A DNA stretch of 64,000 bases from Prosthecobacter sp. Lineage in GTDB: Bacteria > Verrucomicrobiota > Verrucomicrobiia > Verrucomicrobiales > Verrucomicrobiaceae. The translations under genes and the position numbers were made by a program. Below, in pieces: positions 51,645 to 59,767 of the stretch. The DNA lies in contig NZ_JAXMIH010000008.1 in assembly GCF_034366625.1 (NCBI RefSeq), positions 558,001 through 622,000 on the forward strand. Direction: 5' to 3'. The notes beneath the pieces are model-generated. The model was not told the origin of the DNA, searched no databases, and saw nothing but the letters and a program-made list of their open reading frames with translations. Every line of letters starts with the position of its first letter. Positions within the stretch are counted from its first letter, which is position 1.

Positions 51645-51784
51645 GCGGCTTGTACGGGGTCGTTGTTTTCAAGGAAAGATCAAGCCTCAGACGATGAACT
51701 CCGTGTGAACTTCGATTTCATCTTTGTTCGTGACATTCGCCCGGCCAATCCCGTACCATCCCGCGAATCCCAATCCAACCAGCC

Positions 51785-52915
51785 ATGAAAGCCATCTGCC
51801 TCTCCTTTGTGTTTGCCGCCACGCTCGGTGCTTCCGCAGCGCCGGTCGCCGCCTCCCGCCTCATCGAATCGCCGCAGACCGGCGGTTTGAAACTCCAGTC
51901 CCTCAGTTCGATCAGCTTCGGCCCCGAGGGGTTGCTGCTCGTCGCTGAACCGGGCACCGCCAGCATTCTCGCCATTCAGACCGGTGACACCGCTGCGACG
52001 AAGGCCGTGCTCAAAAAAACTGTGGCTGATGTAGGCGGGGCGATTGCCGACGGCCTCGGCGCGAAGAAGGAGGACATCACCGTCAAAGATCTCGCCGTGA
52101 ATCCGGCCAGCGGCCGCATCTACCTCGCCGTGCAGCGTCGTCCTGACAATGCGGTGCTCATTGTAAGCGTCGATGCCGAGGGCAAGGTGGCTCCGTTGAA
52201 TCTCGATCCGCTGCCCTGGGTGCGCGTCACGCTGCCCGGTGGCACCTCCAGCAAGGTCACCAACATCACCGACGTCGCCTTCGACAAGGACCGCGTGTTT
52301 GCCACCGGCACCTGCAATGAGGAGTTCGCCTCGCGCATCTTCACCATCCCCGTGCCGATCAAGAATGGCGCCACGGCCAGCGTGTTCAGCGCGGAGACGT
52401 ATCATGTGGCGCATCGCAAGTGGGAGACGAAGGCCCCGATCCAGAGTTTCGTCCCGTATCAATCGAAGGAAGGCACGTTTGTGGTCGGTGCCTTCGCCTG
52501 CACGCCGGTGGCGAAGTTCAAGGTTGATGACATCCAGAGTGGCGCGCAGGTCAAAGGCGTGAGCATGGTCGAGCTCGGCAGCGGCAACCGTCCGCTCGAT
52601 CTCTTCAGCTACGAGGACAAGAGCGGCAAGGAGTGGCTCGTCGTCCACACCCAGCGCTTCAAGCAGAACGCCTTCGGTCCCAGCAAGATGTGGGGCGCGC
52701 GCATCAGCATGGACTACCTCGACGCCAAGACGCCCGACAAGACGAATGAAAACGCCGCGCGTCGTGACGAGAAGGAGTCCAAAGGCCCCGAGGGCATCGA
52801 GATCGTCGATGCGCTGTTCGGCGCCGTGCAGGTGGACAAGCTCAGCAACACCGAGGCCATCATCCTGCGCGACACCGAGGGCACCCTGAGCCTCGAAGTC
52901 GCCGCGCTGCCGTGA
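51785..52915 (+). CDS. Exported protein of unknown function, propeller-like
   Basis: The product (376 aa) has a signal peptide (MKAICLSFVFAATLGASA). The sequence SLSSISFGPEGLLLVAEPGTASILAIQ, DLAVNPASGRIYLAVQR and DVAFDKDRVFATG repeats beta units typical of six- or seven-bladed propellers. No active-site motif. It is the first of four genes (with 52912, 53966 and 55039) in the same direction; its stop overlaps the next start (GTGA), so at least the first two are coupled. Confidence 0.8.
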   Translation: MKAICLSFVFAATLGASAAPVAASRLIESPQTGGLKLQSLSSISFGPEGLLLVAEPGTASILAIQTGDTAATKAVLKKTVADVGGAIADGLGAKKEDITVKDLAVNPASGRIYLAVQRRPDNAVLIVSVDAEGKVAPLNLDPLPWVRVTLPGGTSSKVTNITDVAFDKDRVFATGTCNEEFASRIFTIPVPIKNGATASVFSAETYHVAHRKWETKAPIQSFVPYQSKEGTFVVGAFACTPVAKFKVDDIQSGAQVKGVSMVELGSGNRPLDLFSYEDKSGKEWLVVHTQRFKQNAFGPSKMWGARISMDYLDAKTPDKTNENAARRDEKESKGPEGIEIVDALFGAVQVDKLSNTEAIILRDTEGTLSLEVAALP

Positions 52916-53913
52916 AACGGTGGCTGGTATTGCATCTCCTCGGCTGCGTGATGCTTCACGCCGCCGAGGTGCGCGTAAACGAAGCCGGACAGGTCGAGGC
53001 ACCGGGCAGCGATGTGCGGGTGTTTCGCGGTGAGGCGAAGGCGCCCTTGTTTGGCAGCGTCTCGAAGGAACAGGCCATCGTGCGCTTTGCGCCCGCGCTG
53101 CCCTTCGTGCCGGGAGAAAGCTATCGCGTCGAGTTTCAAAAGACAGACGGCACCTGGAGCACGCAGCGCTTGCGCTTTGAACTGCCGAAGGCCGTGGCGC
53201 CCACCGCCATCATGCTGCACTCCGACACACCGTTTCCGGCGAACGCGTTGAAGTTCTACCTGCACTTCAGCCAGCCGATGGAGCAGGGCGTGTTTCTCGA
53301 CCGCATCACCCTGCATCGCCTGGATGGCAGCGTGGTTCAGGGTGCGTTTCGTGAAACGGAGCTGTGGTCGCCCGATGGCAAACGCCTCACGCTCTGGCTG
53401 CATCCCGGGCGGCAGAAGACCGGCGTTAATTTGAACAAGGATGAAGGCCCGGTGCTCGTGGAAGGGGAGACGTACACGCTGAAGCTCGCCGCCACGTGGC
53501 GCTCCGCCGCCGGGATCGCCTTGGGCAAGGAGATCACGTTCCCGATCACCGCCGGAGCCGTCGATCATGCCTGTCCTGAGCCGCAGCGTTGGAAGGTTAC
53601 CGCTCCGAAACGCGGCACGCGCGATCCACTGCACCTCCTTTTCGATGAATCGCTCGATCCCGCCATGCTGTACTCCGCGCTGCACGTCCGCAGCGGCGAT
53701 CAAGAGGTGAAGGGAGCGATCCATGTCGCGACAGACGCCCGGTCATGGTCGTTGATCCCTGCGGAGGAGTGGCCGCCCGGTCGCTACGAAATCGTCATCG
53801 ACCCGCTGCTCGAAGACCTCGCCGGGAACAACCTCCTCGGACCCTTTGAGGTGGATCGCGACCAGCCGGTGACACCGGCCCAGGCCACGACGCTGCGCTT
53901 TGAGGTCCGGTAG
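52912..53913 (+). CDS. Exported protein with Ig-like (Big_5-type) segments
   Basis: The product (333 aa) starts with GTG, overlapping the previous stop by four bases, and has a signal peptide (LVLHLLGCVMLHA). Segments such as FPANALKFYLHFSQPMEQG and LLFDESLDPAMLYSAL resemble the SbsA/Big_5 Ig-like fold, in which two domains carry a conserved PxxLxFxFSxPM pattern. An adhesive or binding role is possible. Expression with the propeller protein upstream is expected. Confidence 0.78.
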   Translation: MKRWLVLHLLGCVMLHAAEVRVNEAGQVEAPGSDVRVFRGEAKAPLFGSVSKEQAIVRFAPALPFVPGESYRVEFQKTDGTWSTQRLRFELPKAVAPTAIMLHSDTPFPANALKFYLHFSQPMEQGVFLDRITLHRLDGSVVQGAFRETELWSPDGKRLTLWLHPGRQKTGVNLNKDEGPVLVEGETYTLKLAATWRSAAGIALGKEITFPITAGAVDHACPEPQRWKVTAPKRGTRDPLHLLFDESLDPAMLYSALHVRSGDQEVKGAIHVATDARSWSLIPAEEWPPGRYEIVIDPLLEDLAGNNLLGPFEVDRDQPVTPAQATTLRFEVR

Positions 53914-53965
53914 CCATCGTCGGCAGCAAGAAGTGAATCCCTGGCGCGGTATGATGTCACCAGCC

Positions 53966-55021
53966 ATGAACACACATCCCAACCCAGCGCCGCAGTTTTG
54001 CCCCGAATGCTCCGAACACGTCACGCCATCGGCCGCTCTAGGCCGGCGCGACTTCATGCGCGTGATGACGGGCGGAGCGATGGGAATGATGGGCGGCACG
54101 GCGCTGCTCTCTCCCACGACGGTGCGTGCGGCGAATGAAACGGCACGCGCGGCCAAGCCTGCGGAAGGACTGGCGCGGGAGCTCTTCAGCACGCTGACGC
54201 CGGAGCAAAAATCAGCGGTGGTGCTGCCTTGGGCGCATGGCGCTGATTCGGGCGTGGCGACACGCCTCAAGACGCACAACGCCGCGCCGCTCGGCAAGAA
54301 AATCGGCGAGCAGTTCACCAAGCCGCAGCAGGATCTCATCCAGCAGACCTTCAAGGCGATCCTGTCCGGCGATGAAGCCTATGACCGCATCAGCCGCCGT
54401 GGGAAGTGGGACAACAGCGGGGCCTTTGAAAACAACGGCATCGCCATCTTCGGCGATCCATCGGGCAAGGATCCCTTCTCCTGGGTCTTCGCCGGGCATC
54501 ACCTGACCTTGCGCTGCGACGGCAACTCGCAGCCGAACACGGCCTTCGGCGGCCCGATGTATTACGGCCATTCCGCCAACGGCCACAGCGACGTGAACGT
54601 GTACAACGATCAGACGAAGGAAGTCATGAGCGTGTTTGACATGCTCAATGAACCCCAGCGCAAGCAGGCCGTCATCGTCGGCTCACCGGGTGACGGTGTC
54701 GGCGCGCTCAAGCCCAAGCTGGTGGACAAGCCGGCGACTGGCGTCGGTTACGGCGATCTGGACGAATCCCAGCGCACGCTGGTGGCTGGTGTCATGCGCA
54801 AGCTGCTGAGCCCCTTCCGCCAGGAGGATGGCGACGAGGTGATGCAGCTCATCAAGACCAATGGCGGCATGGAGAAGCTGCGCCTCGCTTTCTACAAGGA
54901 CAACGCGGAGAAGGGCAATGACCGCTGGGACGCCTGGCGCATCGAGGGCCCCGGCTTCGTCTGGAACTACCGGGTGCTGCCGCACGTGCATTGCTTCGTG
55001 AACGTGGTCGCTCAGGCCTAG
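53966..55021 (+). CDS. DUF3500-like Tat-exported protein
   Basis: The product (351 aa) has Cys12-x-x-Cys15 (CPEC) just before a twin-arginine leader, GRRDFMRVMTGGAMGMM (Arg27-Arg28). The body has LARELFSTLTPEQKSAVVLPW and FSWVFAGHHLTLRC, characteristic of DUF3500 proteins, which have no established function. The C-terminus (NYRVLPHVHCFVNV) fits. It is 52 nt after the Ig-like gene and 17 nt before the cytochrome gene, so it belongs to the same likely operon. Export as a folded protein, perhaps with a cofactor, is inferred. Confidence 0.83.
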   Translation: MNTHPNPAPQFCPECSEHVTPSAALGRRDFMRVMTGGAMGMMGGTALLSPTTVRAANETARAAKPAEGLARELFSTLTPEQKSAVVLPWAHGADSGVATRLKTHNAAPLGKKIGEQFTKPQQDLIQQTFKAILSGDEAYDRISRRGKWDNSGAFENNGIAIFGDPSGKDPFSWVFAGHHLTLRCDGNSQPNTAFGGPMYYGHSANGHSDVNVYNDQTKEVMSVFDMLNEPQRKQAVIVGSPGDGVGALKPKLVDKPATGVGYGDLDESQRTLVAGVMRKLLSPFRQEDGDEVMQLIKTNGGMEKLRLAFYKDNAEKGNDRWDAWRIEGPGFVWNYRVLPHVHCFVNVVAQA

Positions 55022-55038
55022 ATCATTCCCGGCGGGCA

Positions 55039-55431
55039 ATGCTGATCCGTCCTCATGTCCTCCTCTGCGGGCTGCTGCTTGGCAGCCTCGCCGAGGTCGA
55101 TGCATGGGCGGACGACAAGCAGGCTGCGGCACCGGATTTCCAGCGGGACGTGCTGCCGATCTTCGAGGCGAAATGCCTCAGTTGCCACGGTGCAAAGCGC
55201 CGTGGTGGCAAGCTCGACATGCGGACGCTGGAATCCATGCTCACCGGCGGAGACACAGGCCCGGCGATCAAGCCGGGCAATGCGCAAAAAAGCCTGCTCA
55301 TCGAGCTCATTCATTTCAAAGAGATGCCGCCGAAGAAAGAGAAGTCCGTCGTCACCAGCGCGGAGTTCGAGCTGCTGCGACGCTGGATCAACGCCATGCC
55401 GCCTGCCGCCGCCAGCAAGGCCCGTGGGTAG
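55039..55431 (+). CDS. Small exported c-type cytochrome (PSCyt1 domain)
   Basis: The product (130 aa) has a signal peptide and a single heme site, CLSCH at 46-50, preceded by DFQRDVLPIFEAK. This is the PSCyt1 (planctomycete cytochrome C) domain, usually the N-terminal part of large PSCyt1/DUF1549/DUF1553 proteins. Here it is free-standing. The TAG stop lies inside a family B repeat, so the gene may have been shortened by the repeat. It likely transfers electrons in the periplasm; the redox partner could be the DUF3500 protein upstream. Confidence 0.87.
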   Translation: MLIRPHVLLCGLLLGSLAEVDAWADDKQAAAPDFQRDVLPIFEAKCLSCHGAKRRGGKLDMRTLESMLTGGDTGPAIKPGNAQKSLLIELIHFKEMPPKKEKSVVTSAEFELLRRWINAMPPAAASKARG

Positions 55432-55492
55432 GGCGGCTGGTCCCCAGCCGCCGCTCGTGGTGTCACAGCGGGTTGAGGGCAACCCGCCCTAC
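55428..55492. repeat. Nested inverted repeat, family B, copy 1
   Basis: The ends GTAGGGCGG and CCGCCCTAC are a perfect terminal inverted repeat. Inside are a GGCGGCTGG/CCAGCCGCC hairpin and a GCGGGTT/AACCCGC hairpin. The stop codon of the cytochrome gene is within the left end. A similar copy at 57185-57243 lies on the other side of the desaturase gene. Confidence 0.8.
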
Positions 55493-55669
55493 CTTCTCAA
55501 GAATCCTCTTCATCATCCTACTCCTCCTCTTCCTCCCTTGGTTGAATGCAGGGAGCAGGATTGGCATCGCAGCGCTACGAAGGATGGAGTCAATCAACGC
55601 CGAACCGATCCATCGAGTAGGAGGACGAGTAGGAATAGGACGAGTCAAAGCACGACTCGTGCCCCTCCC
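55493..55669. other. Intergenic region with complementary pyrimidine and purine tracts
   Basis: CCTACTCCTCCTC at 55517-55529 pairs with GAGGACGAGTAGG at 55621-55633 (12 of 13). A perfect palindrome GCACGA-C-TCGTGC lies at 55650-55662 just before the desaturase stop. No gene is seen. The structure may end transcription from both sides or be a degenerate repeat. Confidence 0.5.
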
Positions 55670-56845
55670 TCACTTCGCGTTCGGTTGGATGACGTGGCCG
55701 CCCTCGTTCTCGAAGTTCTGCACGGCCAGATCCTTGGCCTGGGCTTTCGCCGCCGCCTGCTCGCGGCGCACCTCGCGCATGCGGCGGTAGCCCACGAGCT
55801 TGCGCAGCTTTTCATCCCACAGGCGGAAGGCCAGGGACTTGAGGCTGGTGCGGATGGTCAGCGGCTTCACCTGCTGGAAGACGGGGTGTGAGTGGTGGCA
55901 GCGCTCCAGGTTGTAGTTCGGAATGCGCGTGCTGAGGTGGTGGATGTGGTGGTAGCCGATGTTGCCGGTGAACCACTGGAGGATGCGCGGCAGCTTGTAG
56001 AAGGACGAGCCTTGCAGCGCGGCGGCGGTGTAGTCCCAGTCTTCGTGATGCTCCCAGTAGGCGTCCTCAAACTGATGCTGCACATAGAACATCCACAGCC
56101 CCGCCGCGCCCACCACGCCGATGATGATGGACTGGATGATCAGATACGGCACAAGGCCGAACCACCAGATCAGCAGCAGCGCCATGCCCAGCAGCGCCAG
56201 GTTCATGAACCAGACCGAGCGCCGCTCGCGCAGGTCAGCGGCCCGTTTGGGAAAGCGCTGATGAATGATGAAGACGTAGAACGGCGCGATGACGAAGAGC
56301 ACGATGGGATTGCGCGCCAGCTTGTAGGCAAAGCGCTGCCAGCGCGAGGCTTCGAGATACTCCTGTACTGTCATCGTCCACAGGTCGCCCACGCCACGGT
56401 TGTCGAGGTCGCCGGTGGTGGCATGGTGCAGCGAGTGCTCCCAGCGCCAGTGATGGTAGGGCGTGAAGGTCAGCAGGCCGGTGATGAAGCCGGTGATGTC
56501 ATTGGCACGGCGCGATTTGAAAAACGATCCGTGGCCGCAGTCATGGAAGATGATGAACACACGGGCCAGCATCGCCCCGGCCAGCATCGCCAGCGGCACC
56601 ACGATCCACCACGACACACTCAGGAAGTGGTGCATCAGGAGCCACAGCGCGGCATAGGGCACCAGCGTGTTCACCAACTGCCACGTGGCACGCCAGGTGG
56701 AAGGCTGCTGGTACTCGGCCACGATGGCCTTCCACTCGCGCACCGTGGGAAAGCGCGCGGCGGGCGCAGCCCCCGGCGCCGGGGCCTTGGGCAAAGGCGG
56801 CGGTGGCGGGAGGCCGAAGGGGGCGGTCATGGGGAGGGCGGACAT
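55670..56845 (-). CDS. Membrane fatty acid desaturase
   Basis: The product (391 aa) has the three His boxes of acyl-lipid/acyl-CoA desaturases: HDCGH at 101-105, HSLHH at 137-141 and HHIHH at 299-303, between four transmembrane helices. They bind a di-iron centre that introduces cis double bonds, adjusting membrane fluidity. The start at 56845 precedes a Pro-rich N-terminus (FGLPPPPPLPKAPAPG); an ATG at 56830 is an alternative. The gene is flanked on both sides by family B repeats, which may mark mobility of the segment. The specificity (delta-5, delta-9 or other) is not predictable here. Confidence 0.92.
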   Translation of the reverse strand: MSALPMTAPFGLPPPPPLPKAPAPGAAPAARFPTVREWKAIVAEYQQPSTWRATWQLVNTLVPYAALWLLMHHFLSVSWWIVVPLAMLAGAMLARVFIIFHDCGHGSFFKSRRANDITGFITGLLTFTPYHHWRWEHSLHHATTGDLDNRGVGDLWTMTVQEYLEASRWQRFAYKLARNPIVLFVIAPFYVFIIHQRFPKRAADLRERRSVWFMNLALLGMALLLIWWFGLVPYLIIQSIIIGVVGAAGLWMFYVQHQFEDAYWEHHEDWDYTAAALQGSSFYKLPRILQWFTGNIGYHHIHHLSTRIPNYNLERCHHSHPVFQQVKPLTIRTSLKSLAFRLWDEKLRKLVGYRRMREVRREQAAAKAQAKDLAVQNFENEGGHVIQPNAK

Positions 56846-57085
56846 GATCGAAAGGGGGATCAGGGTTGGGATGGTCGGGAACGCCGGTTCCGGCGGAACG
56901 AGTTCGCTCGTGGAACTCCGTGTGAAGGTTTGGACAGCCTTTGGACAGAAGCCGTTCACCCGGCCGGCTTCCTGCCTTCACGGCGGTAGCGGGCTTCTCG
57001 CACTCGAGGATACGCCTGACGCAAGACCCTGGCCGCTCTGTAGATCGGCGCTCTTACCCCGGGTTCCAAAGTCGGCAAAGCCGAT

Positions 57086-57142
57086 GTGGTCCGCACACTC
57101 CGTGTGCGGCAGTCTGAACCGCACATGGAATGTGCGGACCAC
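57086..57142. repeat. Nested inverted repeat, family A, copy 2
   Basis: The outer arms GTGGTCCGCACA and TGTGCGGACCAC are perfect inverted repeats. Each forms an inner hairpin: CCGCACA-CTCCG-TGTGCGG and CCGCACA-TGGAA-TGTGCGG. Compared with 16498-16575, the outer core GTCCGCACA/TGTGCGGAC is shared; the centre differs. Confidence 0.8.
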
Positions 57143-57184
57143 TCCAGTTTGTGACACAGACTGCCTGTCTCACGTTCCTCCGGG

Positions 57185-57243
57185 GTAGGGCGGCTGGCCC
57201 CCAGCCGCCGTCATCCCGGCGTGTGGGGGACCACGCGCCCTAC
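57185..57243. repeat. Nested inverted repeat, family B, copy 2
   Basis: The left end GTAGGGCGGCTGG is identical to copy 1, with the CCAGCCGCC partner following after CCC. The right end GCGCCCTAC pairs with GTAGGGCGG at 8 of 9 positions. It ends 8 nt before the stop codon of the MFS gene. Confidence 0.75.
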
Positions 57244-57251
57244 CACCTCAG

Positions 57252-58505
57252 CTATTCGAAGATCTTCCGGTGCGGATTGATGAAGCCCCAGGCGACGGCT
57301 CCCACCAGGAAGAGGGCGCCGATGAGATACAGGGGAGCATTCCAGTCGTAGTGTTGTTGCAACCAGATCACGATCAGCGGACAAATCACGCTGCCGATCT
57401 GGCCGCTGGTGTTCATCGCTGCGCCCACCACGCCCGTATGACTGCCACCGATGTCGATGACCGTTCCCCAGGAGGCGCCGAGGGTGAACATGCTGGCCGC
57501 CACCGCGGTGGCGATGCACCACGCCGCGAGTTCTGGATGCGTGGTGGTCGTCGCTAAAAGCATGGCGCAGCCAGCGACGAGGTAGGAGGCGGCACCGACG
57601 CCCGCACGCCCGAGGCGCAATCCAAAGCGCCGCGTGACGGCATCCGTGGCCAGTCCGCCGAGCAGGTCCGCCACGATGCTGAGCAGGAGCGGCAGGCCGG
57701 AGAAAAAGCCCAGCCGCATCGCATCAAAGCCGTGCTGCTCCCGGAGATAATCCGGCAGCCAGGTGATGCAGAAGTAGAAGCCAAAGCTGTTGGGAAAATA
57801 CATCAGGCAGAGCGGCAGGGTATTGCGGTGCCTCAGCAATTGCTTCCAATAAGCCCAGCCTTCGTGTAGCCCGGTGCTTTGATCGCGGCCTGCGACGATC
57901 TTTGCCAGTTCCGCCGGATTCACCGCAGGATGTTGCTCGGGATCATCCCGGAACCAACGGTGCCAGGCGATGGCCCACAAGATGCCGGGCACACCAAAGA
58001 GCACAAACGTCCAGCGCCATCCGCACAGGCCCGCCACCGCCAGCGCGATCAGCGGCGTCAATCCTCCCGTGACATGTGCGGCGGCAAAGAAGATGCCCTG
58101 GATCGTGCCGCGTTCGGATCGCGGGATCCAGCGGGAGAAAGTCCGCGCCATGTTCGGCCAAGCGCCGGCCTCACCGGCACCAAACAGAAAGCGGATGACC
58201 AGCATCGATGAGAAATTCCAGGCGGCGGCGGTGGCCATCGTAAACACGGACCACCACGCCACAATGCGCGTGAGCACTCGGCGCGTACCCATGCGGTCAG
58301 CCCACCAGGCCGTCGGAATCTCAAACGCTGCGTAAGCGATGGCGAAGGCGCTGTAGATCCAGCTCATCTGATCCTTGCTCAGCCCGAGATCCCGCCGGAT
58401 GTCCGGCGACAACGTGGCGATGCACGCGCGGTCGAGATAGGTGACGGCCCCGAGAGCCAGCATGAAGCCGACAACACGGTAGCGGACGCGGGTGGAGGAG
58501 GGCAT
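57252..58505 (-). CDS. MFS transporter (ACS/phthalate permease-like)
   Basis: The product (417 aa) has 12 predicted transmembrane helices. The start YRVVGFMLALGAVTYLDRACIATLSPDIRRDLGLS is the anion:cation symporter (ACS) pattern; WADRMGTRRVLTR is the helix 2-3 loop, and GAGEAGAWPNMARTFSRWIP is a hallmark of hexuronate/sialate-type ACS carriers. The substrate is probably an organic anion such as a sugar acid. The chosen ATG at 58505 is shared by the duplicated fragment at 59697. The DUF4238 gene lies 68 nt upstream. Confidence 0.88.
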   Translation of the reverse strand: MPSSTRVRYRVVGFMLALGAVTYLDRACIATLSPDIRRDLGLSKDQMSWIYSAFAIAYAAFEIPTAWWADRMGTRRVLTRIVAWWSVFTMATAAAWNFSSMLVIRFLFGAGEAGAWPNMARTFSRWIPRSERGTIQGIFFAAAHVTGGLTPLIALAVAGLCGWRWTFVLFGVPGILWAIAWHRWFRDDPEQHPAVNPAELAKIVAGRDQSTGLHEGWAYWKQLLRHRNTLPLCLMYFPNSFGFYFCITWLPDYLREQHGFDAMRLGFFSGLPLLLSIVADLLGGLATDAVTRRFGLRLGRAGVGAASYLVAGCAMLLATTTTHPELAAWCIATAVAASMFTLGASWGTVIDIGGSHTGVVGAAMNTSGQIGSVICPLIVIWLQQHYDWNAPLYLIGALFLVGAVAWGFINPHRKIFE

Positions 58506-58524
58506 CGGGCAGTGAACGAGAAAA
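58423..58524. repeat. 102-bp direct repeat, copy 1 (5' end of the MFS gene)
   Basis: This segment covers the first 27 codons of the MFS gene and 19 bases upstream of it. It is repeated without gaps at 59615-59716, with about six substitutions. The repeats bracket 1.1 kb containing the DUF4238 gene. Confidence 0.88.
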
Positions 58525-58573
58525 TGCCCGGTATTCAACCAGCGCTCACGCATCTGTGTCGAAGTGGACAGTC

Positions 58574-59452
58574 TCAGGGATTCTTCCGAAGATCTTCAAA
58601 GCGCTTTACCATGTGAATCATTTCTTCCTCACTCAAAGAAGTTGCGCCGTTCTTGAAAGCGCGACCCGACTCCATGATATCCTTGGCCCTGTAGTGTTGA
58701 ACCACAAAGGAGCCTACGTCATCCGACAATTCATGAGAGTAAATGAACGAATCACATGCACCAACGATGCGTTCATTTACATCATCAACAGTCTCACGGG
58801 CGACCGTTATGTGCCCCATGGGTGCAGCGGACGACGCAGTCCGAAATCCGAAGAGGGTCAAGTCAAGGGCGACAGGCATGAGGATGCTTCCGTACGAATC
58901 CATGGAGCACGGATTGTCACTCGTCAAAAATGCGTTCGTGCCTGTGGCCCGTAGCACAGTCCATTGGTATGAGTATTCCAAATCACGTCGAACTTCCGGC
59001 CAAAGTGCCTCAACGTGTTTTAGCACGTCCTGAGTATTGGCGTAACCCATAAACAAAGCTTTCGACTTGCGTCCTTCTATTTCGATTTCCTTAACTGAGG
59101 CGTTCTCGTAGTTGAGGATGCGGGCCAAACGATCCATTGACGAAGGAGTTCGCAGGAGTTGGGCGCTGACGAATGAAAACAAGTTGTCCAGCAGCGCTGT
59201 GTCAATGTTTCCATCCTTAATTCCCTTTCGAACACCAGGCCACTTGTCTTCAATCGTGGTCGACCAATTTTTGTCCAAAGGATGACAGCCGTAAAAGTCA
59301 GGCTCACATGCCACATAGCCTTTGATGCTCAGTTTCTTGCCATCCTTGCAACCGGGCCGGTAGACAGCGAGCTCCCCTCCGTTCCGACCGCGACGATACT
59401 CCGGCGTAAATCCGCGCAAATACGTCTTGGGCACATAATGGTCTTTTCCCAT
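58574..59452 (-). CDS. DUF4238 domain protein, likely horizontally acquired
   Basis: The product (292 aa) opens with GKDHYVPKTYLRGFTPE, the DUF4238 signature (HYVPxxYLRxF), and continues with the family's FSFVSAQLLRTPS helix and LTSDNPCSMDS segment. The family is broad and uncharacterised, common in accessory and defence-associated regions. Base composition is visibly lower in GC than neighbouring genes. It sits between two 102-bp direct repeats of the MFS 5' end, so it probably arrived by insertion or recombination. No partner gene is next to it, which argues against a complete defence operon. Confidence 0.82.
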   Translation of the reverse strand: MGKDHYVPKTYLRGFTPEYRRGRNGGELAVYRPGCKDGKKLSIKGYVACEPDFYGCHPLDKNWSTTIEDKWPGVRKGIKDGNIDTALLDNLFSFVSAQLLRTPSSMDRLARILNYENASVKEIEIEGRKSKALFMGYANTQDVLKHVEALWPEVRRDLEYSYQWTVLRATGTNAFLTSDNPCSMDSYGSILMPVALDLTLFGFRTASSAAPMGHITVARETVDDVNERIVGACDSFIYSHELSDDVGSFVVQHYRAKDIMESGRAFKNGATSLSEEEMIHMVKRFEDLRKNP

Positions 59453-59542
59453 GACGCACCGTAGCTTAATCCGATTATTTCGCCAGAAGTGAGGACGTGA
59501 AATAAGAGCCTGGAACTGTCTTCCTTATTATTTTCCGGCTGG

Positions 59543-59614
59543 TCAGCCCGCAGTTTTCAACGCGGAATCGGCCAGCAAACGACCCAGTGACGCCGGTGGC
59601 TCGCCGCTGAGGGT
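59543..59614. other. Possible 3'-end remnant of an unidentified gene
   Basis: On the minus strand this reads as a protein-like tail, VTLSGEPPASLGRLLADSA followed by LKTAG and a stop at 59543-59545. It directly abuts the truncated MFS 5' fragment in a different frame. It may be the end of a lost gene joined during rearrangement. The rest of 59453-59767 shows no gene. Confidence 0.3.
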
Positions 59615-59697
59615 CACGCGCGGTCGAGATAGGTGACGGCACCGAGCGCCAGCATGAAGCCGACAACACGGTAACGAACGCGGGAGGAGGAGGGCAT
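59614..59697 (-). pseudogene. Truncated 5' fragment of the MFS transporter gene
   Basis: From an ATG at 59697, 27 codons match the start of the MFS gene at 58505 (MPSSSRVRYRVVGF, then MLALGAVTYLDRA), after which the similarity stops at a TGA. Differences between copies are mostly silent or conservative, so the copy may be a former full paralogue that lost its body when the DUF4238 segment arrived. Confidence 0.8.
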
Positions 59698-59716
59698 TGG
59701 GCAGTGAACGAGAAAA
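59615..59716. repeat. 102-bp direct repeat, copy 2
   Basis: This is the ungapped counterpart of 58423-58524. Both end with a GGGCAGTGAACGAGAAAA sequence upstream of the start codon; the sequences then diverge completely. Confidence 0.88.
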
Positions 59717-59767
59717 GGCTCTGAACTCAACACTTTGCCCGCACCTGTTCCTGATTCCTTCCACCGA

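Larger units (their letters stand above)
56846..57251. other. Intergenic region containing repeats A and B
   Basis: These 406 bases between the desaturase and MFS genes hold no supported gene. Near 57071-57085 is a GTCGGC-AAA-GCCGA stem, followed by the family A copy (57086-57142), a spacer rich in CTGT/ACAG, and the family B copy (57185-57243) ending 8 nt before the MFS stop. The promoter of the desaturase gene should lie in the first part, but no clear -35/-10 pair is seen. Confidence 0.6.

Noticed and set aside
55055..55891. Plus-strand frame of 278 codons across the cytochrome gene end and repeat B
   Set aside because: It is out of frame with the heme-binding cytochrome sequence, runs through the repeat and intergenic DNA and antisense to the desaturase, and has no protein-like features.
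58574..59452. Complete anti-phage defence system built around DUF4238
   Set aside because: Only a single DUF4238 gene is present; no nuclease, helicase, reverse transcriptase or sensor gene adjoins it, so a defence claim would rest on association alone.
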